From: Acanthamoeba sp. SK_2022b
Lineage: Eukaryota > Discosea > Longamoebia > Acanthamoebidae
NCBI GenBank assembly: GCA_027943245.1
Contig: JANDJZ010001730.1
Coordinates: 1-17,266, forward strand
Reading direction: 5' to 3'
DNA: 17,266 bases
Below the pieces are notes generated by a model that saw nothing but the letters and a program-made list of their open reading frames with translations, was not told the origin of the DNA and did no database searches. Every line of letters begins with the position of its first letter. Within the stretch, counting starts at the first letter, position 1. Shown in pieces: positions 8,388-17,266 of this stretch. Both the position numbers and the translations under genes were made by a program.

Positions 8388-9603
8388 ACACACAACACAA
8401 CACAGAGCTTGGTTGGTCGTCCAAGTGTGTACGAGGCTCGCGATCGTTACCTTTACGGTGTAGGCGATGCCCGCGTCTATCTTGGGGGGCGGCGCAGACG
8501 CCGCTGCGGTAGTGGACGAGTCCGAGAGTTTGTAGCCCTGCCCCTCGAACGCTTTGGGCGCCTGTCGAGCCACGACATGCAAAATATAAAAATTAATTTA
8601 AAAGTATAATTAGATAAAAAATTTATAAATAATTTTAAAAAATCAAAATGGATGGAATGAATGGGTGGGCAGGTGAGTACGGCGGGCGCGACCGGAGCGG
8701 CGGGAGTCGATGGACCGAGCCAGCCGCCCACGAACGGGCCGGCCAGAGTAGCGGCTCGGTTGACCCACGCGGGGATGTGTCTGCGTGCGTCATGCCTGTT
8801 TAACAAGAGGAGGCAGGGGCAACCTGCACTCGGAGGGGGAGGGGGAGGCGGGAGTACTTGTTCAGCAGGGCCATGCAGAGGGCATCGGAAAAGCTGTTAC
8901 AGTTCTTGCCCGTCATGTGGTAGTTGTCATCTATAACCAGATCACCAGATCACCACACACCATGCACACCACACATCATGCACAACACCACACCACCGCA
9001 ACGCATAACGCAGGCGAGCGGGCAGGGGTCAGCCTATTCGACGATACGTGACCCTTCCCCGCCCAAACGCGTTGGATGCGCACTCGTGAATTCTTTGGAG
9101 AGGTTGTTGATGACCGCCCGGAGCTCGGAGGAGGAGATGCGGATCTGGCCCATCTCGATCGACTCTCTTTTGTGTGCGTGTGGGTGAGTATGTGGTGTGT
9201 GTGTACGTGATGTGTGCGCGCGTGAGGTGAGGGAACGAGACTGGGCGTGAGTGCAATGCAAGGGAAGAGCGTACCGGTACTTGGCCGGGGGCGGCACGGT
9301 GCGTGGCACGGTAGCGATGATGCCACCGCCACCGCCCGACTGCTCGCCGCCATAGAACGAAAACTCCTGCCCCATGATTTCCACCCCTATCACGCAAAAA
9401 CAAATCAAAAAAAATGATGAGCAAATTCTATTAACAGTTAAAATAAATAAATAATACAATATAATTTTGTAAATAAAAAAGACAGAAGCACCCGTGTGGT
9501 AGAGGCCGAGGCCAAAGGAGTGCCCCCAGTTGTTGGGCACCAGGTCATACACGTTCAGATAGACCGACACGGCGCCACCACTTCGTCCACCCGACCACTC
9601 CAT
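7864..9603 (-). CDS. PPPDE (DeSI-like) thiol isopeptidase fused to a UBX domain
   Basis: Nine minus-strand exons: 9603-9492, 9386-9275, 9166-9084, 8930-8858, 8795-8681, 8561-8451, 8320-8196, 8037-7965 and 7905-7864. They join in phase to 281 aa. Residues 13-150 are a PPPDE papain-fold peptidase. The N-terminal strand is VYLNVYDLVPNN, the catalytic His36 lies in LYHTGVEIMGQEFSFYGG as in DeSI-2, and Cys113 lies in TGKNCNSFSDAL, followed by IPAWVNR. This family removes SUMO or ubiquitin from substrates. After a linker comes FEGQGYKL, like the end of a SEP domain, then a UBX domain (203-281) with the FPR loop (254-256) that in p47-type cofactors binds the p97/Cdc48 N-domain, ending NAVIIQQLK. All introns between the two halves keep phase, so one fused protein is the simplest reading. 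Likely role: p97-associated deconjugation in cytosol or nucleus. Exon 5 has an alternative acceptor 15 nt downstream (start 8780). Confidence 0.88.
8078..8156. repeat. T-rich (TTTTTG/GGTTT) low-complexity repeat
   Basis: TTTTTG units followed by GGTTT pentamers, inside the PPPDE-UBX intron 8038-8195. On the sense strand it is A/C-rich and lies between donor 8195 and acceptor 8038. Confidence 0.8.
8324..8384. repeat. (CA)n microsatellite abutting a 3' splice site
   Basis: About 30 units inside the PPPDE-UBX intron 8321-8450. On the sense (minus) strand it reads (TG)n and ends directly in GCAG, the acceptor of the first UBX exon, so the repeat occupies the place of the usual polypyrimidine tract. 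Confidence 0.95.
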
Positions 9604-9726
9604 TTTGTGCTGCGCAGCTTGTCTTTCTGGGTTTTATGTTCTGTGGTGGTTGTCTCAAACGTGGCAAACAAAGAGAAATTAATTTGAACGAAAAGAAATA
9701 CAAAGAAAATGGCTCCACACGAAGCG
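9604..9726. other. Short tandem intergenic spacer
   Basis: 123 bp between the App1-like stop codon and the start codon of the PPPDE-UBX gene, both on the minus strand. It is AT-rich in its right half. I saw no AATAAA and no clear TATA box. Confidence 0.6.
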
Positions 9727-12700
9727 CTACTGCTGGGCAGCAGCATCATCTTCTTCGCCAGTGGATGCTTGTGGCTCCTCCCCACCATCTGCCTCCTCCG
9801 CCTTCTCCTGCTCCTCCTGCTGTAGGGTGTCGTCCTCAGTATGGGCCGAGGGCGGGTCGTCCGCCTCGATCTTTTCCCACTCCGCGTCTTCCTCTTCCTC
9901 ATTCGCCTTCTTCTCCTCCTCGTCCTCCTTCTCCTCTTCCTCAGCCTCGACTTCTTCTTGCTGTCCCTCTTCTTGAGGGTCTCGCCCCTCCTCCCCCTCC
10001 TCCGCCACATCACTTTCCGCCTGCGCGTCCTCGCCAGCCGCCACCACTGCCTCCTCCTGCTGCTCCACCTCAGGCTCCTCCTCGGCCTCGTCCGCCACCT
10101 CGACGTCATCGCCAGACTCCACGGCCTCGCCCTGGGCGTCCTCCACAGGCTCGGGCTGGCTCGCGGCCTCCTCCGCTTGTTGGTGACTGTCGTCATCAAC
10201 GGCGGCGCCCGCCTCCTCCTCCTCCTCCTCCTGCAGGTTGTCTTCCTCGACGCTCTCGGGGGTCTCGTCAGACTCCGCCTCCTCGGCGACGCTCTCTTCG
10301 AGCGAAGCTTCGGGGACGGCCTCGTCCTGCAGTCCCGCGGTCACCTCGTCTTCGGCCTCGACGAGCTGCTCCTGCTGTTGCTGCGGTGGCTCAGCCTCGG
10401 CTTGCTCCTCCTCGGCCAGGCTCGCTTCGGCAGGCTCCTCCTCGTCAGCGTCGTTGGCGGCGGGCACGTCGCTACCCTCAGCCGCGACAACGGTCGCCTC
10501 AGCCTCGCTCTTCTTGTCGCTTTCGTTTTCGTTTTCGTTCTTCTGCTCGGCTTCGGCTTGGCTCGTGATGGCGGGCTTGGGCGGCTCGAGCGACTCGACC
10601 AGCTCCCACTCGATGGCGTCCTCGCCGCTGTAGGCGCGGCAGTGCATGATGTCGTCCATCGAGAAGTCAGAGATCTCCGAGGGACACGTGAACACGCGGC
10701 ACAGCGTGTGGCCCTTGAGCGGCGCAAAGATCGGCGCGAAGCGCTTCCACTCGCGGGCCTTGCGGTCCTCGCTCATCTCCGCCAGGCACTCGCGGTCCTC
10801 CTCGCTCACCTCCACCACCAGACGCGTCTCCGTGCGCGTGCGGTGGCCGTCTCTGTCCGTCCCGATTTCCTCCTTCGTCAGCGTCATCTCGTTGACGTTG
10901 GCCGTCACCGCGCCATCGCGGAAATAGGCAATGCTCTGACGACGGCCGCTCTGGTGGTGGCGGCGGCCGCCGCCGCTGGGGCTCTCATGGCCGTGCTCGT
11001 CCTGCTCGTCGTCCTCTTCGTCGTCCTCCTCGCCGCAGCTGGCGGCGATCATGCTGGCCTCCCTGCTCGGCCTCACCACCGAGTCTTCCTCGTCGCTGCT
11101 GCCGTCCGCGCCGTTCTTGGGCGGCTGGCCGGCGTCCTGGCCCTTGTCGTCGATCTCGCTGACCGTGGTGGTCTTCGAGACGAGGGTCACGGCCTTGTGC
11201 TCCGGCGCGCGGCGGATGAAGATGGCCTTGACCTGCTCGGGATACTGCGCAGCCAACTCCGCATAGATTTCCGGGTCTTGGTGGCACAATTAATTACGTT
11301 CGTGTTGTGTTGTGTTGTGTTGTGTTGTGTTGTGTTGTGTTGTGTTGTGTTGTGTTGTGTTGTGAGTTTGACGTCGATCCGATTGGCTGCGAGGTTGTGA
11401 GGAGGGCGACGCGCGCGCACCCTTCTCGCCGGAATCGCCTACGAAGATGAACTTGCGCTTGGGGAACTGCTTGAGGATGGGCTCGATCAGGCGCTTCTTG
11501 GCATAGTGCGGCGACGACAGGAAGGCAAGCAGGGACGAGTCCTTGATGCGCAGGTGGCGCAAGTGCACGGTGCCCTGCGGTATACGGGAAGATGCAGCGC
11601 GGTTTAGTCGAGAGCGAGCGCTCATGCGACGTCATGGGGACGACCCTACCTTGGGGAAATTGGAGAGCTCGAAGAATTCGTTGATGCTCTGGTAGTACTG
11701 CCAGGGCCCACCGGACACGTAGTGGAAGCGCGCGCCGAACTCGGCCTCCCAGTGCTGTTCGAAAAAATAAATAAAAAATAATAATAATAATAATAATAAA
11801 TGTTATTATGGCAGGCGGACACCACTAAGAGTCAGAGGCGCGGGCGCGGGGAAAGGGAGCGCACGCGATAGAGTTGGGCCATGCCGGGAACAGCGCGGAG
11901 CCGCTTGAGGAACGAGTACAACACGAGCTTGCGCTTGTCGCACACCATGCTGATCCGAATGGTGTCATCTGTCGCACAAAACACACAAAGCAAGTGTCGT
12001 TCATAAATAAGAAAATGTATGGCTTTTTTCTAAAATAATTAAAATAAGAATAACAAAATAACGAGTGAACTGTACCGATGTCAGAGATGACAGATACGCC
12101 CACATCTTCGAGAAGGAGCGCCTCGCCCTTGAACACTGTCTGCTGCTCGTCCTCGAGCACGGACGAGAAACGGACCCAGCGTGGATCCGGAAAGTGCGAG
12201 GAACTGTAGCGCAGTGAGGACACGTGCGTGCACACGACACACACACATCACCGCACACATCACGGCCAAAGGAGAGCAAGCCGTACGGCTGTTGGTAGCT
12301 GATGAGCGAGGCCTGTTTGCGGGGAATGACGATCTCCTCCTGGAAGTGGCCGTTGCGCGACGAGAGAGTCGACAGCGTGTGCACGCCTGAAGACGGCATC
12401 CACGACCACAAGCAAACAGGTGAGGCCACTGAACCCACACGCACACAAGTGACTTGGCGAGTACCGGGGTGGTCGGACGAGGACAGGAACTGGATCGACA
12501 CGCGCTTGCCGCGGCGGTTATCGACGATGAACGCGCTCAGCCGGCTTTCGACCATGAGCGTCTCGGCGGCGTCGGCCGCGGCAGGCATGGTCCGCTTGAG
12601 TCCCGCCAGGATCGCCTGACGCGTCGCAGTGGACAACAAGAGCCGCGCGAGCAGAGAGGGAAGGCCGCGTGAGACTGCGTTGCAGGCAAGGGAGGCGAGA

Positions 12701-13194
12701 AGAAGGGGAGGGGCCTACGCGGCGCAGGTTGGTGTCGCGTTTGGGGTGGTAGAGCCAGCCGTGGACTGTGACCGCGATCGAGGAACCGCCGTCCACGAGA
12801 CGCGCGATGGTAGGGAAAAAGGTGATCACCTCATCTCGACGCTGCTTCGTTTCCCACGGATCTGCCCAAGAAAATATAATTAAAATATAATTTTATATCG
12901 ATAGATATTACAAAATATGGGAAAAAAATATTATATTGATTATAATATTAATCATATTTTTGAATTTCTGGGGTAGGATGAAAATCGAAGGTGAAAGGAG
13001 GGAAACGTACCGATGTACTCGACCCAGTAGAGCATGAGGAGGGCGGCATACCAGCAGAAGTAGATGTCCATCCACGAGAGCGCGAAGCCAGCAATTCCAA
13101 ACACGACGTAGAACGCGAGCCCGATCGTCCCATAAATCAGCCCAACCACCAGACCAACCACATAGAAGATGAATCCGAACAGGGCCCCCACCAT
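9727..13194 (-). CDS. App1-like (DUF2183) phosphatidate phosphatase with N-terminal membrane anchor and acidic tail
   Basis: Nine minus-strand exons: 13194-13011, 12861-12719, 12615-12465, 12386-12257, 12203-12076, 11968-11865, 11754-11650, 11574-11421 and 11276-9727. They join to 882 aa. The catalytic HAD-like module matches yeast App1: VSVISDIDDTIR (Asp244-X-Asp246-X-Thr248, the nucleophile motif, split by an intron), PGMAQLYRHW, FHYVSGGPWQYY (291-301), and FIFVGDSGEKDPEIY (357-371), with GTVHLR between them. The family dephosphorylates phosphatidate to diacylglycerol with Mg2+. Residues 1-61 are almost wholly hydrophobic with a GxxxGxxxG spacing (14, 18, 22) and form two or three membrane segments or a hairpin. 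After the core, a charged region leads into a roughly 280-residue Glu/Ala/Gln-rich acidic tail (about 605-882). The donor of exon 4 (12257) is the least certain junction; it was chosen to keep phase. Possible roles are lipid turnover at an endomembrane or the endocytic actin machinery. Confidence 0.88.
11302..11363. repeat. (GTGTT)n pentanucleotide repeat in an App1-like intron
   Basis: About twelve copies of GTGTT on the plus strand, AACAC on the sense strand, inside intron 11277-11420. Together with CTTGT in the transporter it is a second pentamer array confined to an intron. Confidence 0.92.
11762..11802. repeat. AT-rich (TAA)n repeat
   Basis: AATAAATAAA followed by about eight TAA units inside the App1-like intron 11755-11864, close to the acceptor side. 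On the sense strand it reads TTA repeats and so provides a T-rich tract. Confidence 0.85.
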
Positions 13195-13294
13195 CCTTCG
13201 CCTTTGGTGGTCTTGTTGAGGTCTCCCGGGGCATTCGCGTTTCCCTTCTCTCGTTTATTGGGCGGAGGCCACGTCATGCCACGTCGTCAAGGGA
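13195..13294. promoter_or_regulatory. Tandem spacer between LRR receptor and App1-like gene
   Basis: 100 bp between the receptor stop codon and the App1-like start codon on the same strand. It must hold both the 3' end of one gene and the promoter of the next. The AATAAA at 13254-13259 is the only clear element. Confidence 0.5.
13254..13259 (-). terminator. Polyadenylation signal of the LRR receptor gene
   Basis: AATAAA on the minus strand, 36 nt past the TGA at 13295-13297. Confidence 0.55.
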
Positions 13295-15786
13295 TCAGCC
13301 TCCGTCTATCCGGCTCGCGGTTGGTCGCTGGCGAGGCCACCACTCCATGCGCCTACGCACCGCCATAGACCACAGAGGCGCGGCGAGCGGCCACAGAGCA
13401 AAGGCCACTAGCGACGCCAGCACAGTCACATTGAGCGCCACCAGCAACGCCATCATGGTCGGCGCATACCTACATGGTTCGACCATTGTCAGCTCTCCCC
13501 ATGCCCTACCTACCCAACGTCATGAGTTGGCTTACCCGTCAACCGTCACGAGGATATCTCTGTAGTCGTCGCCGGCAATCGACAGCTGGGTGAGCGTGGC
13601 CGAGTCCAGTAGATTCATGTCGTGCCACACGCTCTGCACGGCAAAGGTGGCCGCCGCCGTGCCCAGCGCCAGCTCCTCGAGCCTATTGTCGAGGGCCCGC
13701 CTGTACGGGGCCACCCAGTGCTGCATGGCCAGCGATCCGAGCAGCAGGAGCTCGATGAGCCCGGCCCGCGCCAGGTTGGAGTCGGGCAGGAGCCCGGTCA
13801 ACAGGCCCAGGAGCACCCGGCGCAGCGTCACCACCAGCTCGAACCAGTACACGTCCGGTCGATAGCAGGCCACTAGCGGTCCAGCAATCGCCGCCGCTCT
13901 CTGCTCGCCGTCGCCTCCGGTGATGCTTTCAGCACCGTCGTTCCCGCTGATGATGAGGCCGCGAAGGCGAAGGCGCCGGAAGAAATAGAGAAGGATGCCG
14001 AAGGCGCAGAAGATGCCGAGCACCAACACGCCGAGCGATGCTAAGGACATCACCTCCATGGTGCCCCATTCATGCTGCCTGATGATCAACATACACATGT
14101 CCGTGTACAGGTCAGTGCATTGCACGAACCAGGGGAGGCTGACGTGCAGATGAGAAGGTGGGCTCACGTCTCGCAGCGCAGCCAAGGCACGTTCCGCATC
14201 CACCGAGTGCCGGTGCGCAGCTCCTCCGTGCAGTTGAACACATCCGCCGATCGCACGGTGATCTCGAACACGAGCCAGTAGGCCACCCACGTCCACGCTC
14301 GCAGCCCGATCTCCCACGGTGGAGATCGGTGTTCCCTGTGAGCAACGCCACTGCGCTGCAGGTTCACTAGGCCATGGCCTGATGCGCTTTCGGTGAGGCC
14401 GTCGTCATGTGAGGCGATGAGCTTCATCGAACGCTGGTCGGTCATGCCACTTTGTGTTATCGCGATCGACTCACGCATGTCATTTGCTTCGGTTTCGCGA
14501 AGCGGCAGATGATGTCGACTGCGACTCCCAATGCTTCGCTGCCAGAGGGCACACACGGCCACCGCAATGGCGATGGCCGCGGAGACGGCCGGCAGCACGC
14601 TCAGGAAGACGGACAGATTGACCACGGGATCGCTCATCCAGCTCAGCAGGCACTCGATGCCCGTGCCCGCGACGCTGCCGTTGGTCGCGCCCAACAGGCG
14701 CATGCCGCCGGCCTGCACCCACTCTGGCCACCCCGAGTTGATGGTCGCCGTCGTCTGCGCGAAGACGAGCGCCACCTTAAGCGCGCCGCCGGCGCCCACT
14801 TCATGCGCAGCACGGCCAAGGCCGACAAAGAACGGGCGTCGGGGCCACACGCACGGCCCTACGCACGCCACAACCACGCAGGCGAGCAAGAGCGCGAGCG
14901 CGGTGGTGACGGCGATGGTGGCGTCATCTCGGCATGGGACGCAGTGTCGCCGCGACGCGAAGAAGCACCCGTGCGAGGCCCCCTCTGGGGCTGGGCATTG
15001 GCACCGAGAGCACAGCCTCCCTATAGTTGGCCACACGCAGACATGATCCCATAGTTCGCCGGTGAGACCAGGCACCTGCAGAGGGAGGGGGAGGCTTCGG
15101 ACCATCGGTGCCGGGAGCACAGAGCTCGCAGCCATTGGGCAATGTGGGATCGTTCAGGCGGACTGCGCAGTCGCCGTTGGGATTGCACACACTGATGTCG
15201 GCGGTGCCGTAGTCGGTGCACGGCAGCGCGGCCAACCACTTGCCTGTGCTCCGTGGATACAGCCACACACCGTCACTACCTTCTTGGATGCGATGAATGC
15301 GCAAGGAGTTCAATGGGAGTGGCACCGTCGCTGAACACGGGATAGAAGCCCAGCGGCCATGTCAGTACGTGGCCCTGCGTGGAGTTGCAGATGAAGTGTG
15401 GCGGACACGGCAAGCAGCCGTGGGGTGGCACGCCCACGAAGCCCGGAGAGCACCGACACTGATCGTAGCCGTAGAACTCGATCGCCATCATGACCTGCAC
15501 CGCGATTCGTTCAGCGCGCGCTTGTGTGGGCGTGCCAAGGCTGGGCAGCACCTCGAAGTTGAAAGGAGGAAGCGTGATTGGGTCGGGGCAGGCAAACATG
15601 CGACCGTCTCTCGCGCCCAGCTCTTTGAAGTTGAGCCCAAGCCATGTGATGTTGTTGCCCTCCCGTGCGGACATGCGCGTGTTCCCTTTGTTCATTGAAT
15701 GATTTAATTTGAATTGTTTGTTCCATTCTGTTCTATTCTATATTATCTATTTTATTATGACTTTTTGTTTTTGTTTTTGTTTTTGT

Positions 15787-15862
<76 letters not shown>

Positions 15863-17062
15863 GTTTTGTTTTGTTTGAGAATGAAAGGAGAAGTTACCGA
15901 GAATAGACAGAAAGGCCAGATTGGGCATGGCCTCGATCATCTCATCGCTGATGGTTCCAGTCATCTTCACGTTGCCACTCACGTCCACGATCGACAACTT
16001 GGATCTGTGATGTTCCACGTCACCGGCAGGTCGCCCGAGAGCAGATTGTTGGACAGGTTCTGCGTTCGCACACGAGTTCATCAACCCGCCGTTCTACGGG
16101 GCTCGTGCGTGATTTCGACGTACCAGCGTCCATAGCCTGTCGGACGACATGGCGGGCAGGCTCCCTTCCAAGCGATTGCCCGAGAGATCGATGGTGGCGA
16201 TCGTGATGTGGCTAAGGAAACACTCGGGGATCGGACCGGACAGGGCGTTGCGAGCAAGGAGGAGATCAACCATGTGCGTGGTCGTACCTGCGGGCAAGTA
16301 ATGCCGTTGGTCATTCTTTTTTTTCCACTAAAAAAAATGCGAAATAAAGAACAAAAACACACGGCCAGTTGCGTACACAAAGACTCGGGCAGGTGGCCAG
16401 TGAATTCGTTGTCGCTTAGCGCGATCTCCAACAGCTCAGGGAACTCGACAGTCGCGGCGAAGGCCGGCAGCGGGCCGCTGAGGCAGTTCTGCTGGAGGGT
16501 GAGCGAGGAGAGGAGGCAGAAGCCCGACCACGACGCCGGCAACTGGCCCGTGAGGTTGTTGTGGGGCAGGTCGATGGAGTAGGCGGAGAACCCCACGCAC
16601 TGGATCCCGTGCCAAGCGCAGACAGAGCCTTGAGTTCCGACGTTTGGGGGGGGGGGACTTCCAAACGTCAGAACAGCCAATACAACCATTAAACAATACA
16701 AATCAATGGTTGAGTAGGGGAACCGTTGGAGAGCCACTCGCTGCCATTGGCGCCCCTGTTTGTCCACCACGGCCCGCCGGTGGCGTGATAGAACTCCACG
16801 AGCAGCTCCCTCACGTCGCCTGCGCGTCAATAGAGCACCGGCGCTTCTGAGTGGAACGGGAAGGCCCCTTCAAGGCCCTTCGCGGGGGACCCAGCCTGGG
16901 AAGCGTACTGTCGTTGAGGCTGCAGCGGGCCAGCCCTTGCTGGGGTCTTGGTGTGGGCATGAGAGCTGCGGAGTCGGCCCTTGCCGTAGAACACAGACAA
17001 AACAAAACAACACTAACCCACACCAACATTGACGAAGAGGAGGGAGCCCATGGTGGAGCCAT
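13295..17062 (-). CDS. LRR, Cys-rich, multi-TM receptor-like protein (one-base frameshift)
   Basis: Ten minus-strand exons: 17062-16909, 16819-16724, 16628-16377, 16287-16124, 16059-15898, 15685-15326, 15282-15103, 15020-14168, 14138-13536 and 13469-13295. They total 2999 nt, one short of 1000 codons. The first ATG (17062) has a good context and gives a signal peptide (VWVSVVLFCLCSTARA, cut near residue 29). A plant-type LRR cap follows (DVRELLVEFYHATGGPWW, CAWHGIQCVG), then LRRs (NNLTGQLP, NEFTGHLP, NALSGPIP, NRLEGSLP, NNLLSGDLP). Next are Cys-rich modules (CRCSPGFVGVPPHGCLPCPP; CELCAPGTDGRLCSRC) and about eight hydrophobic segments from residue 497 on, including FELVVTLRRVLLGLLTGL and HWVAPYRRALDNRLEE, which recall the large protist families of ephrin-receptor-like multi-TM proteins. 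No kinase domain is present. Likely a surface receptor or channel-like protein; the ligand is unknown. The frame slips near 15998-16006 inside exon 5. Confidence 0.8.
15762..15876. repeat. Alternating (TTTTTG)n/(TTTTG)n repeat in an LRR receptor intron
   Basis: About 115 bp of hexamers and pentamers that differ by one T, in alternating blocks, inside intron 15686-15897. On the sense strand it is CAAAA(A) and lies just after the donor. Confidence 0.92.
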
Positions 17063-17071
17063 AGTTCCTCC

Positions 17072-17095
17072 TTCTGTCGCACCGGTGCGACAGAA
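17072..17095. promoter_or_regulatory. 24-bp perfect palindrome at the 5' end of the LRR receptor gene
   Basis: TTCTGTCGCACC (17072-17083) is followed directly by its exact reverse complement (17084-17095), with no spacer. The inner edge is 9 bp upstream of the receptor start codon. It could be an operator-like dimer site or a 5' UTR hairpin. Confidence 0.75.
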
Positions 17096-17266
17096 TACCA
17101 CTTTCGGGGCAGATGGTGCGTGCTAAATCCCACTTAACACAAACAAATTAAAATGATACGCGAATTAAAAATAAAAAATCCCGTTGGTTCGGAGTTACAA
17201 AACGTTTCATTAACAATGTACAAACATTGGGCCAAGGTGCGCGCGTGTGGTGCAACGTTGCGCAAA
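17096..17266. other. Right flank, upstream of the LRR receptor
   Basis: AT-rich upstream sequence with no ORF or domain I can support. It probably contains the receptor promoter; no clear TATA box at a convincing distance was seen. Confidence 0.5.

Noticed and set aside
9841..11400. 519-codon open frame on the plus strand
   Set aside because: It is the antisense of the acidic App1-like tail. GAG/GAA-rich sense codons read as Leu/Val-rich sequence on the other strand, and the frame runs on into the intronic GTGTT repeat.
16648..16657. Poly-G run, and the similar one at 2829-2840
   Set aside because: Both lie in introns and consist of one G tract, so they are not G-quadruplex motifs with four runs.

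Overview
This window is nuclear DNA of a microbial eukaryote. The best match is an Acanthamoeba-like amoebozoan. The coding DNA is GC-rich, genes are packed 50-190 bp apart, and every gene is cut by many short GT-AG introns (about 50-160 nt) that are often filled with microsatellites. The gene content also fits: a fungal-type Zn2Cys6 cluster joined to a PAS domain, a plant-like LRR multi-TM receptor, and a bacterial-type DapF. The species is an inference. I saw no tRNA, rRNA, CRISPR array or insertion sequence.

Layout, left to right. Positions 1-1309 hold no confident gene. There is a hairpin near the left edge, an A27 tract, and a low-GC block almost free of CpG with a TATA-like motif. Six multi-exon genes follow: (1) a DHA1-type major facilitator transporter, + strand, 12 exons, 482 aa; (2) diaminopimelate epimerase (dapF), - strand, 5 exons, 340 aa, convergent with gene 1 and only 50 bp between stop codons; (3) a Zn2Cys6-coiled coil-polyQ-PAS transcription factor, + strand, 6 exons, 640 aa, divergent from dapF over a 189-bp shared promoter; (4) a PPPDE (DeSI-like) thiol isopeptidase fused to a p47-like UBX domain, - strand, 9 exons, 281 aa; (5) an App1-like (DUF2183) phosphatidate phosphatase with an N-terminal membrane anchor and a long acidic tail, - strand, 9 exons, 882 aa; (6) a secreted-entry LRR/Cys-rich/multi-TM receptor-like protein, - strand, 10 exons, about 1000 aa, with an apparent one-base frameshift.

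I derived the exon models by hand from splice sites, reading phase and family motifs. Apart from gene 6, each model closes as an exact multiple of three. The genes do not form an operon or one pathway. The notable items are the PPPDE-UBX fusion (a SUMO/ubiquitin-type peptidase carrying a Cdc48/p97 adaptor domain), the membrane-anchored App1 homologue, a 24-bp perfect palindrome next to the start of the LRR receptor, and the CpG-depleted block at the left edge.
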